This document shows positions 1 to 11,500 of a DNA stretch of 64,000 nucleotides, piece by piece. The stretch is taken from contig NC_012440.1 in NCBI RefSeq assembly GCF_000021565.1, positions 1,504,210 through 1,568,209 on the forward strand, read 5' to 3'. The translations under genes and the position numbers were made by a program. This stretch comes from Persephonella marina EX-H1 (GTDB lineage Bacteria > Aquificota > Aquificia > Aquificales > Hydrogenothermaceae). Position 1 is the stretch's first letter. Each line of letters starts with the position of its first letter. Under the pieces are notes generated by a model that had not been told where the DNA came from, ran no database searches, and saw only the letters and a list, made by a program, of their open reading frames with translations.

Positions 1-1
1 A

Positions 2-238
2 CAGTTTTCACCTGATGGAAAGTATGCAGGACCTGTAACATGTGCTGCCTGCCATACGGTCAATAAAAAAGGTGTTCCTGTCCAGCTTGCTGGAACAAAG
101 TATGAGAATGATTACTGGGCTTCTGTTGTTTTGATACATTTTATGAGGGAAGGAGATCAGAAGCTTTCAGTTGAGGAGCTTGTTAAAAAGTATCCATATG
201 AGAGATCTTCAAAGATAGTTAAGGAAGGATGGATGTAA
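2..238 (+). CDS. c-type cytochrome, C-terminal part (5' end outside window)
   Basis: The frame is open from the first bases and ends at TAA 236-238, giving about 78 residues. It contains one CxxCH haem-attachment motif (CAACH, bases 41-55), so the product is probably a periplasmic c-type cytochrome or multihaem fragment that carries electrons. After the motif comes a soluble tail of about 60 residues with no membrane segment. The N-terminus, signal peptide and any further haem sites lie outside the window, so the subfamily cannot be named. A strong intrinsic terminator follows directly, so this is the last gene of its transcript. Confidence 0.75.
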   Translation, partial: QFSPDGKYAGPVTCAACHTVNKKGVPVQLAGTKYENDYWASVVLIHFMREGDQKLSVEELVKKYPYERSSKIVKEGWM

Positions 239-259
239 ATCCTGCCTCAATTTTTCTTT

Positions 260-285
260 CCCCCTCTTATAGAGGGGGCTTTTTT
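260..285 (+). terminator. intrinsic terminator after cytochrome gene
   Basis: An 8-bp perfect GC-rich stem (CCCCCTCT 260-267 with AGAGGGGG 271-278) has a 3-base loop and is followed by C and six T. The T-run lies only on the plus side, so it terminates the cytochrome transcript and not the convergent pgi transcript. Confidence 0.85.
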
Positions 286-1633
286 ACTGTATCTCTATCT
301 TGTATTTTTCCTTGTACAGCTCCTCAAACTCTTCAAGTTTCTGGCTGTAACCTTCTCTTCCCATAAGAGCGTAAGTGAAATTTTTACCTTCCTCAACAGC
401 CGGCTGATCAAAAGGATTTATCTTGTACAGATAACCTGAGAATCCTGTTGCCATCTCGTAAAGGTATATGAGCATCCCTATATTGTATGGTGAGATTTTA
501 TCCATAGATATGGTTATATTTGGAACCTTGCTTTTTATAAGAGCCGCTTTTGTTCCAAGGAGTTCTTTGTTAAGTATCTCGTGTAATGTATGTCCGGATA
601 GGTAATGTATATCCTCCGGGATCTCATCCGGGATCTTAAAATCCTCTGCCCTTCTCTCAACCTGGATGAATGTTATTATCTTGTCTCTCAGACCGTCTCT
701 GTACAGCTGTATCTGTGAATGCTGATCTACAGTTCCAAGAGCCTTTACTGGTGTCTGTCCAAGTCCATCCTTTCCTAAACTCTCAGCCCAGAGCTGTCTG
801 TACCAGTCAACAAATGATGAGAGTTTCTCACTGTATGGCATCATAACTGATATTGTTTTTCCCCTTCTCATATTTGCTATGTAATGTGTTATTGCTATAA
901 GATAGGCAGGATTATGTTCAACATGCTCCTCAATTGAGCATACAAGATCCATCTTTTTAGCACCTTCAAGGAGCTGATCTATATCTATCCCAAGAACAGC
1001 TGCAGGAAATATTCCTACAGGAGATAAAACTGAAAACCTACCTCCAACCTTTGGTGGAACGTGAAGTATCTTTATATTGTTTTCTTCACCAAATCTCTTT
1101 AAAAAACCCTTTTCAGGGTCTGTTGTGAAAACGAGATGCTCATTCCATCTTTCACCTAATCTCTTTTTCAGAATATCAAGAACTATGGCGAAGTTTGCTA
1201 TAGTCTCAACAGTTGAACCTGATTTTGAGACAACATTAAAACATGTTTTCTCAATATCTATAATTTCCAGAATTGAGCTGAACTTGTCTGGATCTACATT
1301 ATCCATTATGAAAAATTTAGGCCTGTCATAGATATTATGATTTATGCTTTTTAAACTCTCAAAAAGCATCTGGGCTCCAAGTGAAGACCCACCAATACCT
1401 ATGAGAACAAAGTAATCAAATCTTTCAGATATCTCTTTTGCGAACTCTTTTATCTCCTGTGTGTCCTGGTATGGAAGCTTTGCGAAGTAAAACTTTCTCT
1501 CCTTTTCCTTCTGTATTCTTGCGTGTGTTTCTATAACAAAATGTCTGAATGACAGTAGCTCCTCCCTTAGTATACCGTCCCTCTCGCCTATAGTTTCAGC
1601 CATAACATTTGTGTAATCTATCCTTATCACCAC
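284..1633 (-). CDS. pgi: glucose-6-phosphate isomerase
   Basis: Cytoplasmic enzyme that interconverts glucose-6-phosphate and fructose-6-phosphate in glycolysis and gluconeogenesis. The 449-residue product has the SIS-fold signatures of the short bacterial PGI type: IGIGGSSLGAQ near residue 78, SKSGST near 137, GGRFSVLSPVG near 195 and DQHSQ near 300. The start is one of two tandem GTG codons (1633 or 1630) just after AAGGGGG. It lies 8 bp downstream of serS on the same strand, so the two are probably co-transcribed. In an autotroph it would mainly serve hexose synthesis, including activated glucose for the glucosylglycerate genes elsewhere in the window (inference). Confidence 0.93.
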   Translation of the reverse strand: MVIRIDYTNVMAETIGERDGILREELLSFRHFVIETHARIQKEKERKFYFAKLPYQDTQEIKEFAKEISERFDYFVLIGIGGSSLGAQMLFESLKSINHNIYDRPKFFIMDNVDPDKFSSILEIIDIEKTCFNVVSKSGSTVETIANFAIVLDILKKRLGERWNEHLVFTTDPEKGFLKRFGEENNIKILHVPPKVGGRFSVLSPVGIFPAAVLGIDIDQLLEGAKKMDLVCSIEEHVEHNPAYLIAITHYIANMRRGKTISVMMPYSEKLSSFVDWYRQLWAESLGKDGLGQTPVKALGTVDQHSQIQLYRDGLRDKIITFIQVERRAEDFKIPDEIPEDIHYLSGHTLHEILNKELLGTKAALIKSKVPNITISMDKISPYNIGMLIYLYEMATGFSGYLYKINPFDQPAVEEGKNFTYALMGREGYSQKLEEFEELYKEKYKIEIQ

Positions 1634-1641
1634 CTGCCCCC

Positions 1642-2910
<1,269 letters not shown>

Positions 2911-3915
2911 CTACTTTGCGTATATATCGTTAAGTTTTTTCTTTATCCTCTCTTTAAGAGGTAGTCCTTTAACAGCCTCTTTCATAAGTGACTGGATATC
3001 CTGCATCTTCCTGAAGTATGTCTCGTAATCAAGCTGATCCTCATACTGGTTTTCAACAACCCTCTCTGCAAACTCAAGGTATAAAACAGCCTGCTGATAC
3101 TCACCTTTACTCATAGCGTCCTTAGCAGCCTCTTCAAGAATCCTCTCATACTCAGGTTCTATCTTAAGGTTGTAGTTTATCTTAAGTCCCTCTACAAAAA
3201 GATCTGCTGATCTTCTTATATCCCCTTCATCAGCCTTTCTTTTTGCTTTCTTAAAGTAAACATTTGCCATATCTGTGAAAAACTTTTTCTCTTCAGGCAT
3301 AAGCATGGCTGCAGACTTCAGATCCTGAAGAGCCTCCTTATACATCTCAAGAGCTTCATAGGCCTTTGCCCTCAGGTAGTATCCATCAACAAGATACTTG
3401 TTTTCACTTAAAGCTTTTGAAAGGTTTTCAATAGCAGCTTTATAGCTTTTTGCATTTAAAAATATCTTTCCAAGGTTGTAGTAATACTTGTAATCTCCAC
3501 CTTCCGTAACATTATTGAGATATTCCATAGCTTTTGAGTCATTTCCCCTCTGGATTTCTATCTGTGCAAGGTAGGAGTACACATCCTTGAAATCCGGATT
3601 GAGCTCAACAACCTTTTTGAAGTCAGCTTCAGCCTCCTTCAGTCTCTCAAAGTAAAGATGAACTTTTCCCCTTTCAAAGTAAGCTTCCCAGTAATCTGGT
3701 TTGAGATTTATAGCCTGAGTAAACTCAGCGATCGCTGTCTCCACAACCTCATCATTAAGATCCTTAACGGCAACTTTCCCCCTCCAGAAGTATACTTCCG
3801 GTATATCTGGATCCTGAACAATAGCATCATCAAGATAAACGATCGCCATCTCATAATTTTCTGTTTTATATGCGTTTATAGCCTGCTGTAGTAAGTTAAA
3901 AGCGTCCGTAGCCAT
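2911..3915 (-). CDS. TPR-repeat protein
   Basis: About 334 residues, built almost entirely of tetratricopeptide repeats (for example AIVYLDDAIVQDPDIPEVYFWRGK and AIAEFTQAINLKPDYWEAYFERG, with A-Y-G-A-P spacing), so probably a cytoplasmic scaffold for protein-protein contacts. I start it at ATG 3915, which has a GGAGGGA site 8 bases upstream; the longer frame to 4011 has none and its extra residues look like translated leader. No signal peptide. The partner is not evident. It is first in a minus-strand run with serS and pgi and is divergent from the TamB-like gene. Confidence 0.8.
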   Translation of the reverse strand: MATDAFNLLQQAINAYKTENYEMAIVYLDDAIVQDPDIPEVYFWRGKVAVKDLNDEVVETAIAEFTQAINLKPDYWEAYFERGKVHLYFERLKEAEADFKKVVELNPDFKDVYSYLAQIEIQRGNDSKAMEYLNNVTEGGDYKYYYNLGKIFLNAKSYKAAIENLSKALSENKYLVDGYYLRAKAYEALEMYKEALQDLKSAAMLMPEEKKFFTDMANVYFKKAKRKADEGDIRRSADLFVEGLKINYNLKIEPEYERILEEAAKDAMSKGEYQQAVLYLEFAERVVENQYEDQLDYETYFRKMQDIQSLMKEAVKGLPLKERIKKKLNDIYAK

Positions 3916-3980
3916 AGCATCTTCCCTCCATTTAAAAACTGGTATAATTTTACTACTAACAGTACTAAATTTAAAATATA

Positions 3981-6900
3981 ATGAAAAATGTATATTTAAA
4001 AATTTTAGCATCTTTTTTTATAGCGATAATCTTTCTATCCATTATTGTTCTAACAGGATATTTCATTATCACAAACTACAGAATATTTTTAAAAAATCTC
4101 GGTATATATGTTCAGGACGACTGTCGTTACAGAAACTCAAAAATAATATGTAGTTATATAGATATCACAGACAGAAAGAGTTTTGATTTCAGACTGAGGA
4201 ATGTTGAGGCCGATCTCTATCTCAGGAATCTTTTCTATGAAAAAAAGGCGATTGATCTTTTTATTGAGCGTTTAGATGGTGAGATCAGTATAACTGGTAA
4301 GAAAAAGAGGAAAGGTTTTAATCTTCTTATACTTGATCTTATCTCAATCTACACCGATATACACCTTGAGGATGGTGAGATAACTATCAAAGGGAATAGG
4401 GATGTAAAGATATCCGGAATTAACTTTTACGAAGAGGATTACAGATTTTTCACTAAAAGACCTGTAAGTATAGATTTTGAAGGTAAGTTAGTTCAGGTTG
4501 AAAAGCTGGAAGGTAAGATAAAAAGGGCTGACAGGATATATATTGACAGACTGAAACTGAGGGAAGATAAAAACTATTTTGATCTTGAGGGGTTTATCCA
4601 TTTTAATGGAGACTTTTTTGTTAAAGGGAAAGGGGTTTTAAGGAATTTCTCCTTTAAAGATCTTTCTGTAAGAAAGATGGACTTAAATCTTAACATATCA
4701 AAGGTTGAGGGGGATATCTCAGGTGTTGTGGATTATAAAACATCCAGGCTTATCTATGGTGATATATCAGCTTCAGAAATAAAAGGTGAGTTGAAGATCA
4801 TATACACAGGTATATTCAGACTGATAAATACATTCTCTTCAGATGATCTGGTTTATAAAGGGTACAGGTTTGAAGATCTTAGTCTTTTATCTGATATAAA
4901 TCTTAAAAGGGAAGGTTTACACTCAAAAAACAGCTTCAGTTCTAAAAGGTTTGTATTCAAGGATTACAGCTTTCACGATATAAGATCTGATTTCTTAGCT
5001 GAAAAGAAAAGAGATTACATATCAGCTGAAGGGGATTTCCATATTGAGAATATCTCCGGATCTTTCGGTTCTAAAATCTCAGATAAAGAGAGAAAGGTAG
5101 ATATTTATATAAAGTATGCAAAGCTTTCTGATATCTTAAAAAAGGCTGACATAAAGGATATAGACGCTGATATTAGTGGTAAGATTGATATAGATCTTTT
5201 AAAAAGATCTTTAGAAACATCAATTGATATTAAGAATGCCTATGTTTACGGTCTTGAGTATGATACCGGAACATTAAACAGCTTTACAGATCTTAATCTT
5301 TCCGTAACAAACCTTGATATTATACTGAACAGAGAAGATGGTTATCTGTATGCTGGGGGGAGTATTAACGGCAGGTATATTGATCTGGAAACACTGTTTG
5401 AGAACCTCAGGCTGAAGGATCTGAAAGTAATCAAAAAGTTGGAAATAAAAGGGGATGTATACGGAAGAGGATCTGTTTACGGAAGTTTAGACAGCCTGAA
5501 GGTTGATATAAATGGTAAGGTAAGGGATTTCTATTACAAAAATATGCATATCCCTCTACTTGAGGCATCATTCTCATACTCTCACAGGGATAAGAATATA
5601 TATATAGGGGCTGACACACCTGATAGATCAATCAGATCTGATATCTCTGTGAATATAAAGCCTTTTAAACTGGATATCGCACTTAATTTTAAAGATGCTG
5701 ATCTGAGATTTACTTCTGATTATCTGAAGGGTATACTCCCTACACTTTTTGAAAGGGTTTACCCCCTGAATGGGACTGGAGAGCTAAAGATAACCGCTGA
5801 TAGAAAAAAATGGGATATTTATATGGATCTTCCGGATGTTGAAGCGTTTGTTGTTGACGCAGGTGATTATGTAAACACAAAAGTTATAGGTGAGATATCA
5901 AAAAAATACAGAAATATAAGTGCGTATATATTCAGAAAGGATTTCTCTCTTAAAGGAAGGAAGATCAGCGATCTTTCAGGAAGCTTCAGTATGATAAATG
6001 AGAAGGGGATGTTTCAGGTAAAGCTTACAGGTCTTGATATTTTAGATTCTTTCAATCTTTTTCTAAATGGAACGTTTGATACAGGGAAAAATGTCATATC
6101 AGGGGATATATTCTCCTCACTTACGAAGGGAGATCTGAGATCTGTTCAGAATCTTAACTTCTATGGTGATTTTAAAAAGGTTTCAGGTGTTTTATTTAAT
6201 GAGATGTATATGAGAGAGAAGAAGTTCTCAGAGAATTTTGTCAGTTACAGCTACCATTTTTCACCTCTGCCAAAGATAGATATATCAGCTGATAAGATCA
6301 GATTTTTTATAAATGATAGGGCAGGTCTTAGGGCTGAAAGTATAAAAGGGGAGATCTATCTTCCAAAAGGAAAGAAAACCCTTGATGGTTTTTTATCAGT
6401 AGAGAGACTTCAGCTGTTCAGAAATAAAGTTCCTGTAACGGGTACTCAGCCTTTCAAAATACGTATAAAAGATGATGTTGTCTATACAAAGAGTATAAAG
6501 TTTGACGGAATGATATCAGGCCTTATAGATATTCTGAGTTACAATTACAGGACTCAAAAGCTTTATCTATCTGCCGAGGGAAGAATTAACAAACAGCTTA
6601 TCTCTGAGGCCATACAGCTTGGATCTGCTGCTGGCTTTATAAACTTTTACGCAGGATATGACGGGAGTATAAAAGATCCTATAGATCAGATAATTCTTAC
6701 ACTGAGATCTGACAACCTCAAGATAAAAACACCATACACAAGAGATCTTATTGAGTTTAAAGAGGTAAAACTTGATCTTTCTGAGGGAAAGCTGGATATA
6801 GATCTGTATGGGGTAACCCCATCAACACTTTTTGGTGAGAGCTTTCTTTCTGTCAAAGGGGAGAGTTTTATTAAGTATCTTAAAAACAGTTATAAGATTG

Positions 6901-7856
6901 ATATAAATATGCTCCCGATAAAATACAGCAATATATTTGTTGGGAATATCAGTTCAAGACTGGATATAACATCCCAAGAGAAGGACAAAACTGTTACACA
7001 GAGTATAAAGGGAGAGGTTTACTTAGGTGGGAGGGTAAGAATAGATCAGTCTGTTATAGACTCCTTCAAAAAGAAAGAACAGAAAAAGATACTTACAGCA
7101 AAAGAGAAGGTTGAGCAGAAACAGATACTCAAGAAGGTTTTACTTGATCTGCATATCTCAACCTACAGTCCTGTATATCTTTATGGAAGATGGGGTAATG
7201 CTTACGGTGAGGGAAGGGTAAGTGTAACAGGAGCTTTATCTTCACCTTTAGTAAACGGTGAGTTTAATATCATCTACGGAAGGATAAACTATATGAAAAA
7301 CAGATACAACATAGATTACGCAAATATAAGTATTATAGATAATGAGGCTTATATAAATGCCCGTCTTTCAACATCTGTTGCGGATACATTTATATTTATA
7401 AATATCTATGGATCCGTCAAAAAACCGAGAATAGATTTCTCATCAAGCCCTCCAAAATCAAGGGACGAGATACTTTCAATACTTCTTCTGAAGGACACAC
7501 CTGCAGCACTTGAGAACATACCTGTGTTCAAAACGATAGGTAAGATAATATACGCACTCATACCTTTCAAGGACACGGAGGGGAAAGGTCTTTTCAATAC
7601 AGGTTTTGAGGTACTCCTTAATCCCCAGTACTCTCCAACACAGGGTATAACAGCATCAATATACGCAAAAAGACCTCTAACAAGAAGGATATATATAGCT
7701 CTTTCAAAACCTCTTACAGAAACACAGGAGTTTCAGGCTTCAGGATGGTATGAGCTTGGTATAAAAATAACAGAGAGAACATCATTCCAGTTCAGAAGTT
7801 TTGAGACTGGAGAAGGGGAGTTTGATATAAACTTCAGCCTACCTTTTGACTTTTAA
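3981..7856 (+). CDS. tamB: TamB-like translocation and assembly module protein (DUF490)
   Basis: 1291-residue inner-membrane-anchored periplasmic protein. It has an N-terminal membrane segment (residues about 8-30), a long stretch of short amphipathic beta strands, and a C-terminal TamB domain (about 950-1291) ending in Phe as outer-membrane-related proteins often do. Family members help assemble outer-membrane proteins or move phospholipids between membranes. The ATG at 3981 lacks a clear ribosome site; a TATAAT at 3943-3948 could be its -10. The 3' end overlaps the convergent amidotransferase gene by 23 bp. No TamA/BamA gene is in the window. Confidence 0.85.
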   Translation: MKNVYLKILASFFIAIIFLSIIVLTGYFIITNYRIFLKNLGIYVQDDCRYRNSKIICSYIDITDRKSFDFRLRNVEADLYLRNLFYEKKAIDLFIERLDGEISITGKKKRKGFNLLILDLISIYTDIHLEDGEITIKGNRDVKISGINFYEEDYRFFTKRPVSIDFEGKLVQVEKLEGKIKRADRIYIDRLKLREDKNYFDLEGFIHFNGDFFVKGKGVLRNFSFKDLSVRKMDLNLNISKVEGDISGVVDYKTSRLIYGDISASEIKGELKIIYTGIFRLINTFSSDDLVYKGYRFEDLSLLSDINLKREGLHSKNSFSSKRFVFKDYSFHDIRSDFLAEKKRDYISAEGDFHIENISGSFGSKISDKERKVDIYIKYAKLSDILKKADIKDIDADISGKIDIDLLKRSLETSIDIKNAYVYGLEYDTGTLNSFTDLNLSVTNLDIILNREDGYLYAGGSINGRYIDLETLFENLRLKDLKVIKKLEIKGDVYGRGSVYGSLDSLKVDINGKVRDFYYKNMHIPLLEASFSYSHRDKNIYIGADTPDRSIRSDISVNIKPFKLDIALNFKDADLRFTSDYLKGILPTLFERVYPLNGTGELKITADRKKWDIYMDLPDVEAFVVDAGDYVNTKVIGEISKKYRNISAYIFRKDFSLKGRKISDLSGSFSMINEKGMFQVKLTGLDILDSFNLFLNGTFDTGKNVISGDIFSSLTKGDLRSVQNLNFYGDFKKVSGVLFNEMYMREKKFSENFVSYSYHFSPLPKIDISADKIRFFINDRAGLRAESIKGEIYLPKGKKTLDGFLSVERLQLFRNKVPVTGTQPFKIRIKDDVVYTKSIKFDGMISGLIDILSYNYRTQKLYLSAEGRINKQLISEAIQLGSAAGFINFYAGYDGSIKDPIDQIILTLRSDNLKIKTPYTRDLIEFKEVKLDLSEGKLDIDLYGVTPSTLFGESFLSVKGESFIKYLKNSYKIDINMLPIKYSNIFVGNISSRLDITSQEKDKTVTQSIKGEVYLGGRVRIDQSVIDSFKKKEQKKILTAKEKVEQKQILKKVLLDLHISTYSPVYLYGRWGNAYGEGRVSVTGALSSPLVNGEFNIIYGRINYMKNRYNIDYANISIIDNEAYINARLSTSVADTFIFINIYGSVKKPRIDFSSSPPKSRDEILSILLLKDTPAALENIPVFKTIGKIIYALIPFKDTEGKGLFNTGFEVLLNPQYSPTQGITASIYAKRPLTRRIYIALSKPLTETQEFQASGWYELGIKITERTSFQFRSFETGEGEFDINFSLPFDF

Positions 7857-8436
7857 AACTCTCTGCAAGCTCCATAAAGTTTTTTAACAGTATCTTACCG
7901 AAGTCTGTAAGTATTGATTCTGGATGAAACTGGACACCCCATATAGGGTATCTCTTATGTTTTATTCCCATAATCTCGTCATCTTCTTTAGTCCATGCAG
8001 TTATCTCAATATCTTCTGGAAGTGTATCTCTATCAATAACAAGGGAGTGGTATCTCACAGCTTTAAAAGGTGAAGGTATACCTTTAAAAAGATCATCACC
8101 GTTGTGGTATATATCAGATGTTTTTCCATGCATTAAACATTTAGCCTTTATTATTTTAGCTCCAAATGCAGCACCTATAGACTGGTGACCTAGGCACACA
8201 CCAAGTATAGGATATCTCCCTTTGTACATCTTTATAACATCAACAGATATTCCAGCTTCATTTGGCGTACATGGACCTGGAGATATAACAATAGCATCAA
8301 TATTCTCTATACTGCCTATATCTTCAGGTCTTATCTCATCATTTCTCTTTACTGTAACGTCAGCTCCAAGTTCAAAAAAGTACTGGACTATGTTGTAGGT
8401 AAATGAGTCGTAATTATCAATCATAAATATCTTCAT
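7834..8436 (-). CDS. trpG: anthranilate/aminodeoxychorismate synthase glutamine amidotransferase subunit
   Basis: About 200-residue class I glutamine amidotransferase that releases ammonia from glutamine for the chorismate-using partner TrpE or PabB. Motifs: DNYDSFTYN at the N-terminus, the nucleophile loop GVCLGHQ (Cys near residue 80), and the catalytic HPES near residue 170. I choose ATG 8436, which has AGGTGG five bases upstream, over an upstream GTG at 8445. The partner gene is not in the window, so whether it serves tryptophan, folate or both (as in many bacteria with one shared copy) is unknown. Confidence 0.9.
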   Translation of the reverse strand: MKIFMIDNYDSFTYNIVQYFFELGADVTVKRNDEIRPEDIGSIENIDAIVISPGPCTPNEAGISVDVIKMYKGRYPILGVCLGHQSIGAAFGAKIIKAKCLMHGKTSDIYHNGDDLFKGIPSPFKAVRYHSLVIDRDTLPEDIEITAWTKEDDEIMGIKHKRYPIWGVQFHPESILTDFGKILLKNFMELAESFKSQKVG

Positions 8437-8579
8437 ATCTTCCACCTAAAAAATTTTTAAGGCTAAATTTAATATACCAAAAATCCTTTACAAATTATGA
8501 AAATATTTTTGTGGGGCAAGAATTAAGGCATCTGTATATGGTAAAATATAGATAAGAAAATATTACAGGAGAGTGTTTT

Positions 8580-11500
8580 ATGTCTGAAATTATCAAACAG
8601 CCAATAGAAGAAGAGGTAAAGTCTGCCTACCTTGATTATGCTATGTCCGTTATTGTAGGCAGAGCTATACCTGACGTCAGGGACGGTCTGAAACCTGTCC
8701 AGAGAAGAATTCTTTATGCTATGAATGAGCTTGGGCTTTATCCAAATAAACCGTATAAAAAGTCTGCGAGAGTGGTGGGTGAGGTCCTCGGGAAATATCA
8801 TCCACACGGTGATACATCTGTTTATGATGCCCTTGTCAGAATGGCTCAGGATTTTACGCTGAGATACCCTCTCATTCAGGGTCAGGGAAACTTCGGTTCT
8901 ATTGATGGTGATCCACCGGCTGCAATGAGATACTGTGTCACAGGGGACACGCTTATAAATACAGACAGAGGTCTTATAAAAATAAAGGATATAGTTCCTG
9001 ATAGCGAGGAGAACTCGGATAATCCAATAAATATAAAGGTTCAGTCTCTTAATAGAAAGATAAACCATTCGGATATGTTTTTTAACAGTGGGAAGCACAA
9101 AACGATAAAACTGGAAACTGAAGAAGGTTACGAGATAGAAGGTAGCTTTAACCACCCTGTTCTCACATGGACCACAGAGAATGGAAAACCAGTTTATAAA
9201 TGGAAAACCTTAGACAGTATTAGAGCAGGTGATTATCTTGTGGTGAGCAGAGAGAATGATATAGACAGCGATCAGGACTTGATCACGGAGGAAGAGGCTG
9301 TTCTACTTGGTTCTCTTGTTTCTGAAGGGTATATATCCGAAAACAGGGCTGGATTTAATAACACAGATGAGGAGTATGCATCTGTTTTTGAAAACGCCTA
9401 TAAAGACATTTATGGAGATACCTTCTGCAGGTATGAGAGAACTTTAAAAAGTGGGAAAACCTTAGTTGAGTACCAGATACACCATAAAGAGATAATCCAG
9501 GATATAAGAGAAAAGGAGTTTGACAAGAAATCTTCAGACAAAGAGATACCTTTTGTTGTTCTTCAGTCATCAAAAAGGGTACAGAGAGCATTTTTAAAAG
9601 CTCTGTTTGAAGGAGACGGAACTGTATATGAAACGGCAAGAGCTGTAAATATCTCTTACTCTTCAAAAAGTAAAAAACTTTTAAAGCAGCTTCAGGTTCT
9701 TCTCCTTAACTTTGGTATCGTATCAAGAATACACAGGGATAAGCAAAATTACAGATTGATCATTTCTGGATACCAGAATATAAAACTATTTAAGGAGAAG
9801 GTTGGTTTCTTAGGTAAAAAGCAGGAAAAACTTATAAAGCTTGTTGAAAAAATTTATAAAAAGGAAACAGCAAACAGCAAAACTGATTTTATACCTTTTA
9901 TCGCTGATTATATAAGGGATAAGTACAGAGGAAAAGGTTTTAATGAGTGGCTTTCAAAACATTCCCTTGACAGATACCATAAGATAGAAAAGTACTGGGA
10001 TACCTTATCAAACATACTTGATGAGGAAGACAGGTCACTTCTTAAAGAGCTTCTTTATAACAGGTACTACTTTGCAAAAGTAAAAACGGTTGAGGAAACA
10101 GGTGAGAAGATCGTTTACTCAATCAGGGTGAAAAGTGACTGTCACTCCTTTGTAGGAAACGGAATTGTTAATCACAACACTGAGGCGCGCCTTACAAAGC
10201 TTGCAATGGAGATGCTCGCCGATATAGACAAAAATACGGTTGATATGAAGGAGAACTTTGATGCTTCATTAATGGAACCGGAGGTTCTCCCAGCTAAATT
10301 CCCCAATCTTATATGTAACGGTGCTTCAGGTATAGCTGTTGGTCTTTCAACAAACATCCCACCTCATAACTTCTCGGAGGTTGCTGAGGCTTTAAAATAC
10401 CTTGCTGAGTTTCCAAATGCTACAGTTGAGGAGCTCTGTCAGTTTATAAAAGGTCCGGACTTTCCTACAGGTGGGATCCTTATAACACCTTTTGAGGAGA
10501 TAGTTAAGATATACACAGACGGAAGAGGATCTGTAACTGTAAAGGGAAAGGCAAGAATAGAAAGACTCCCAGGAAACAGGCACAGGATAATAATCTATGA
10601 GATACCTTATCAGGTAAACAAGGTAGAGCTCATAAAGAGAATAGCTGAGCTTGTTAGAAAGGGACAGGAGAAAGGTATATCAGATCTGAGAGATGAGTCT
10701 GATAGAGATGGAATAAGAATAGTTGTTGAGCTGAAAAGGGAGGCTGATCCTGAAAAAGTTCTTAAAAAACTCTACAGAAGAACACAGCTTCAAAAATCAA
10801 TACCTATAAACCTTACTGTTCTGGTTGGAAAACAGCCTAAAACAGTTGATCTTAAAGGTCTGTTACAGGAGTTTATCAAACACAGGGTTGATGTTATAAC
10901 AAGGAGAACACTTTTTGATCTTGAGAAGGCTGAAAACAGACTCCATATAGTTGAAGGACTTCTTAAAGCTTTAGAAAATGCAGACAGAGTTATAGATATA
11001 GTTAGAAGCTCAAAGGATGTATCATCAGCAAGATCTCAGCTTGTTGAGGAGTTTGAGCTTTCAGATACTCAGGCACAGGCTATACTTGATATGAGACTTT
11101 CAAGATTTACAGCACTTGAAGGGGATAAGCTCTATCAGGAAGCGGATGATCTCAGACTGAAGATAGAGGAATACCAGAGAATACTCTCATCTGAGGAAGA
11201 GAAGATAAGGGTTTTCATAGAGGAGATAGATGAGCTCCTTGAGAAGTTTGGTGATGAGAGAAAAACTGTGATAGTTGAAGAGAAAGAGGCAGGTCTGACA
11301 TTTGAGGAGCATTATATACTGGCTGTACTGAGTAGCGGAAGGATATTAAACAGAAGAATAGATGATGATGCTGATAAAAAAGATATATTCCAGAAGGTTA
11401 TGAATGAGGTTGTATCATCTGTGAAACCTGGTGAAAAGCTTATATCTGTACAGGAGGTTGAGAGCTCTATTCCTATAGCATTTATAACAGATAAAGGTAA

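Noticed and set aside
3916-4011. N-terminal extension of the TPR protein to 4011
   Set aside because: The extension overlaps the tamB start and has no ribosome site, whereas ATG 3915 has GGAGGGA at a good distance.
8523-9155. 210-residue minus-strand reading frame over the start of gyrA
   Set aside because: It lies antisense to the conserved gyrase N-terminus and intein, has no ribosome site and no recognisable protein features.
8934-10178. Insertion in gyrA read as a frameshift, assembly artefact or separate gene
   Set aside because: The insert is in frame, starts with Cys and ends His-Asn before Thr, and carries intein blocks and endonuclease motifs, so an intein is the simplest reading.
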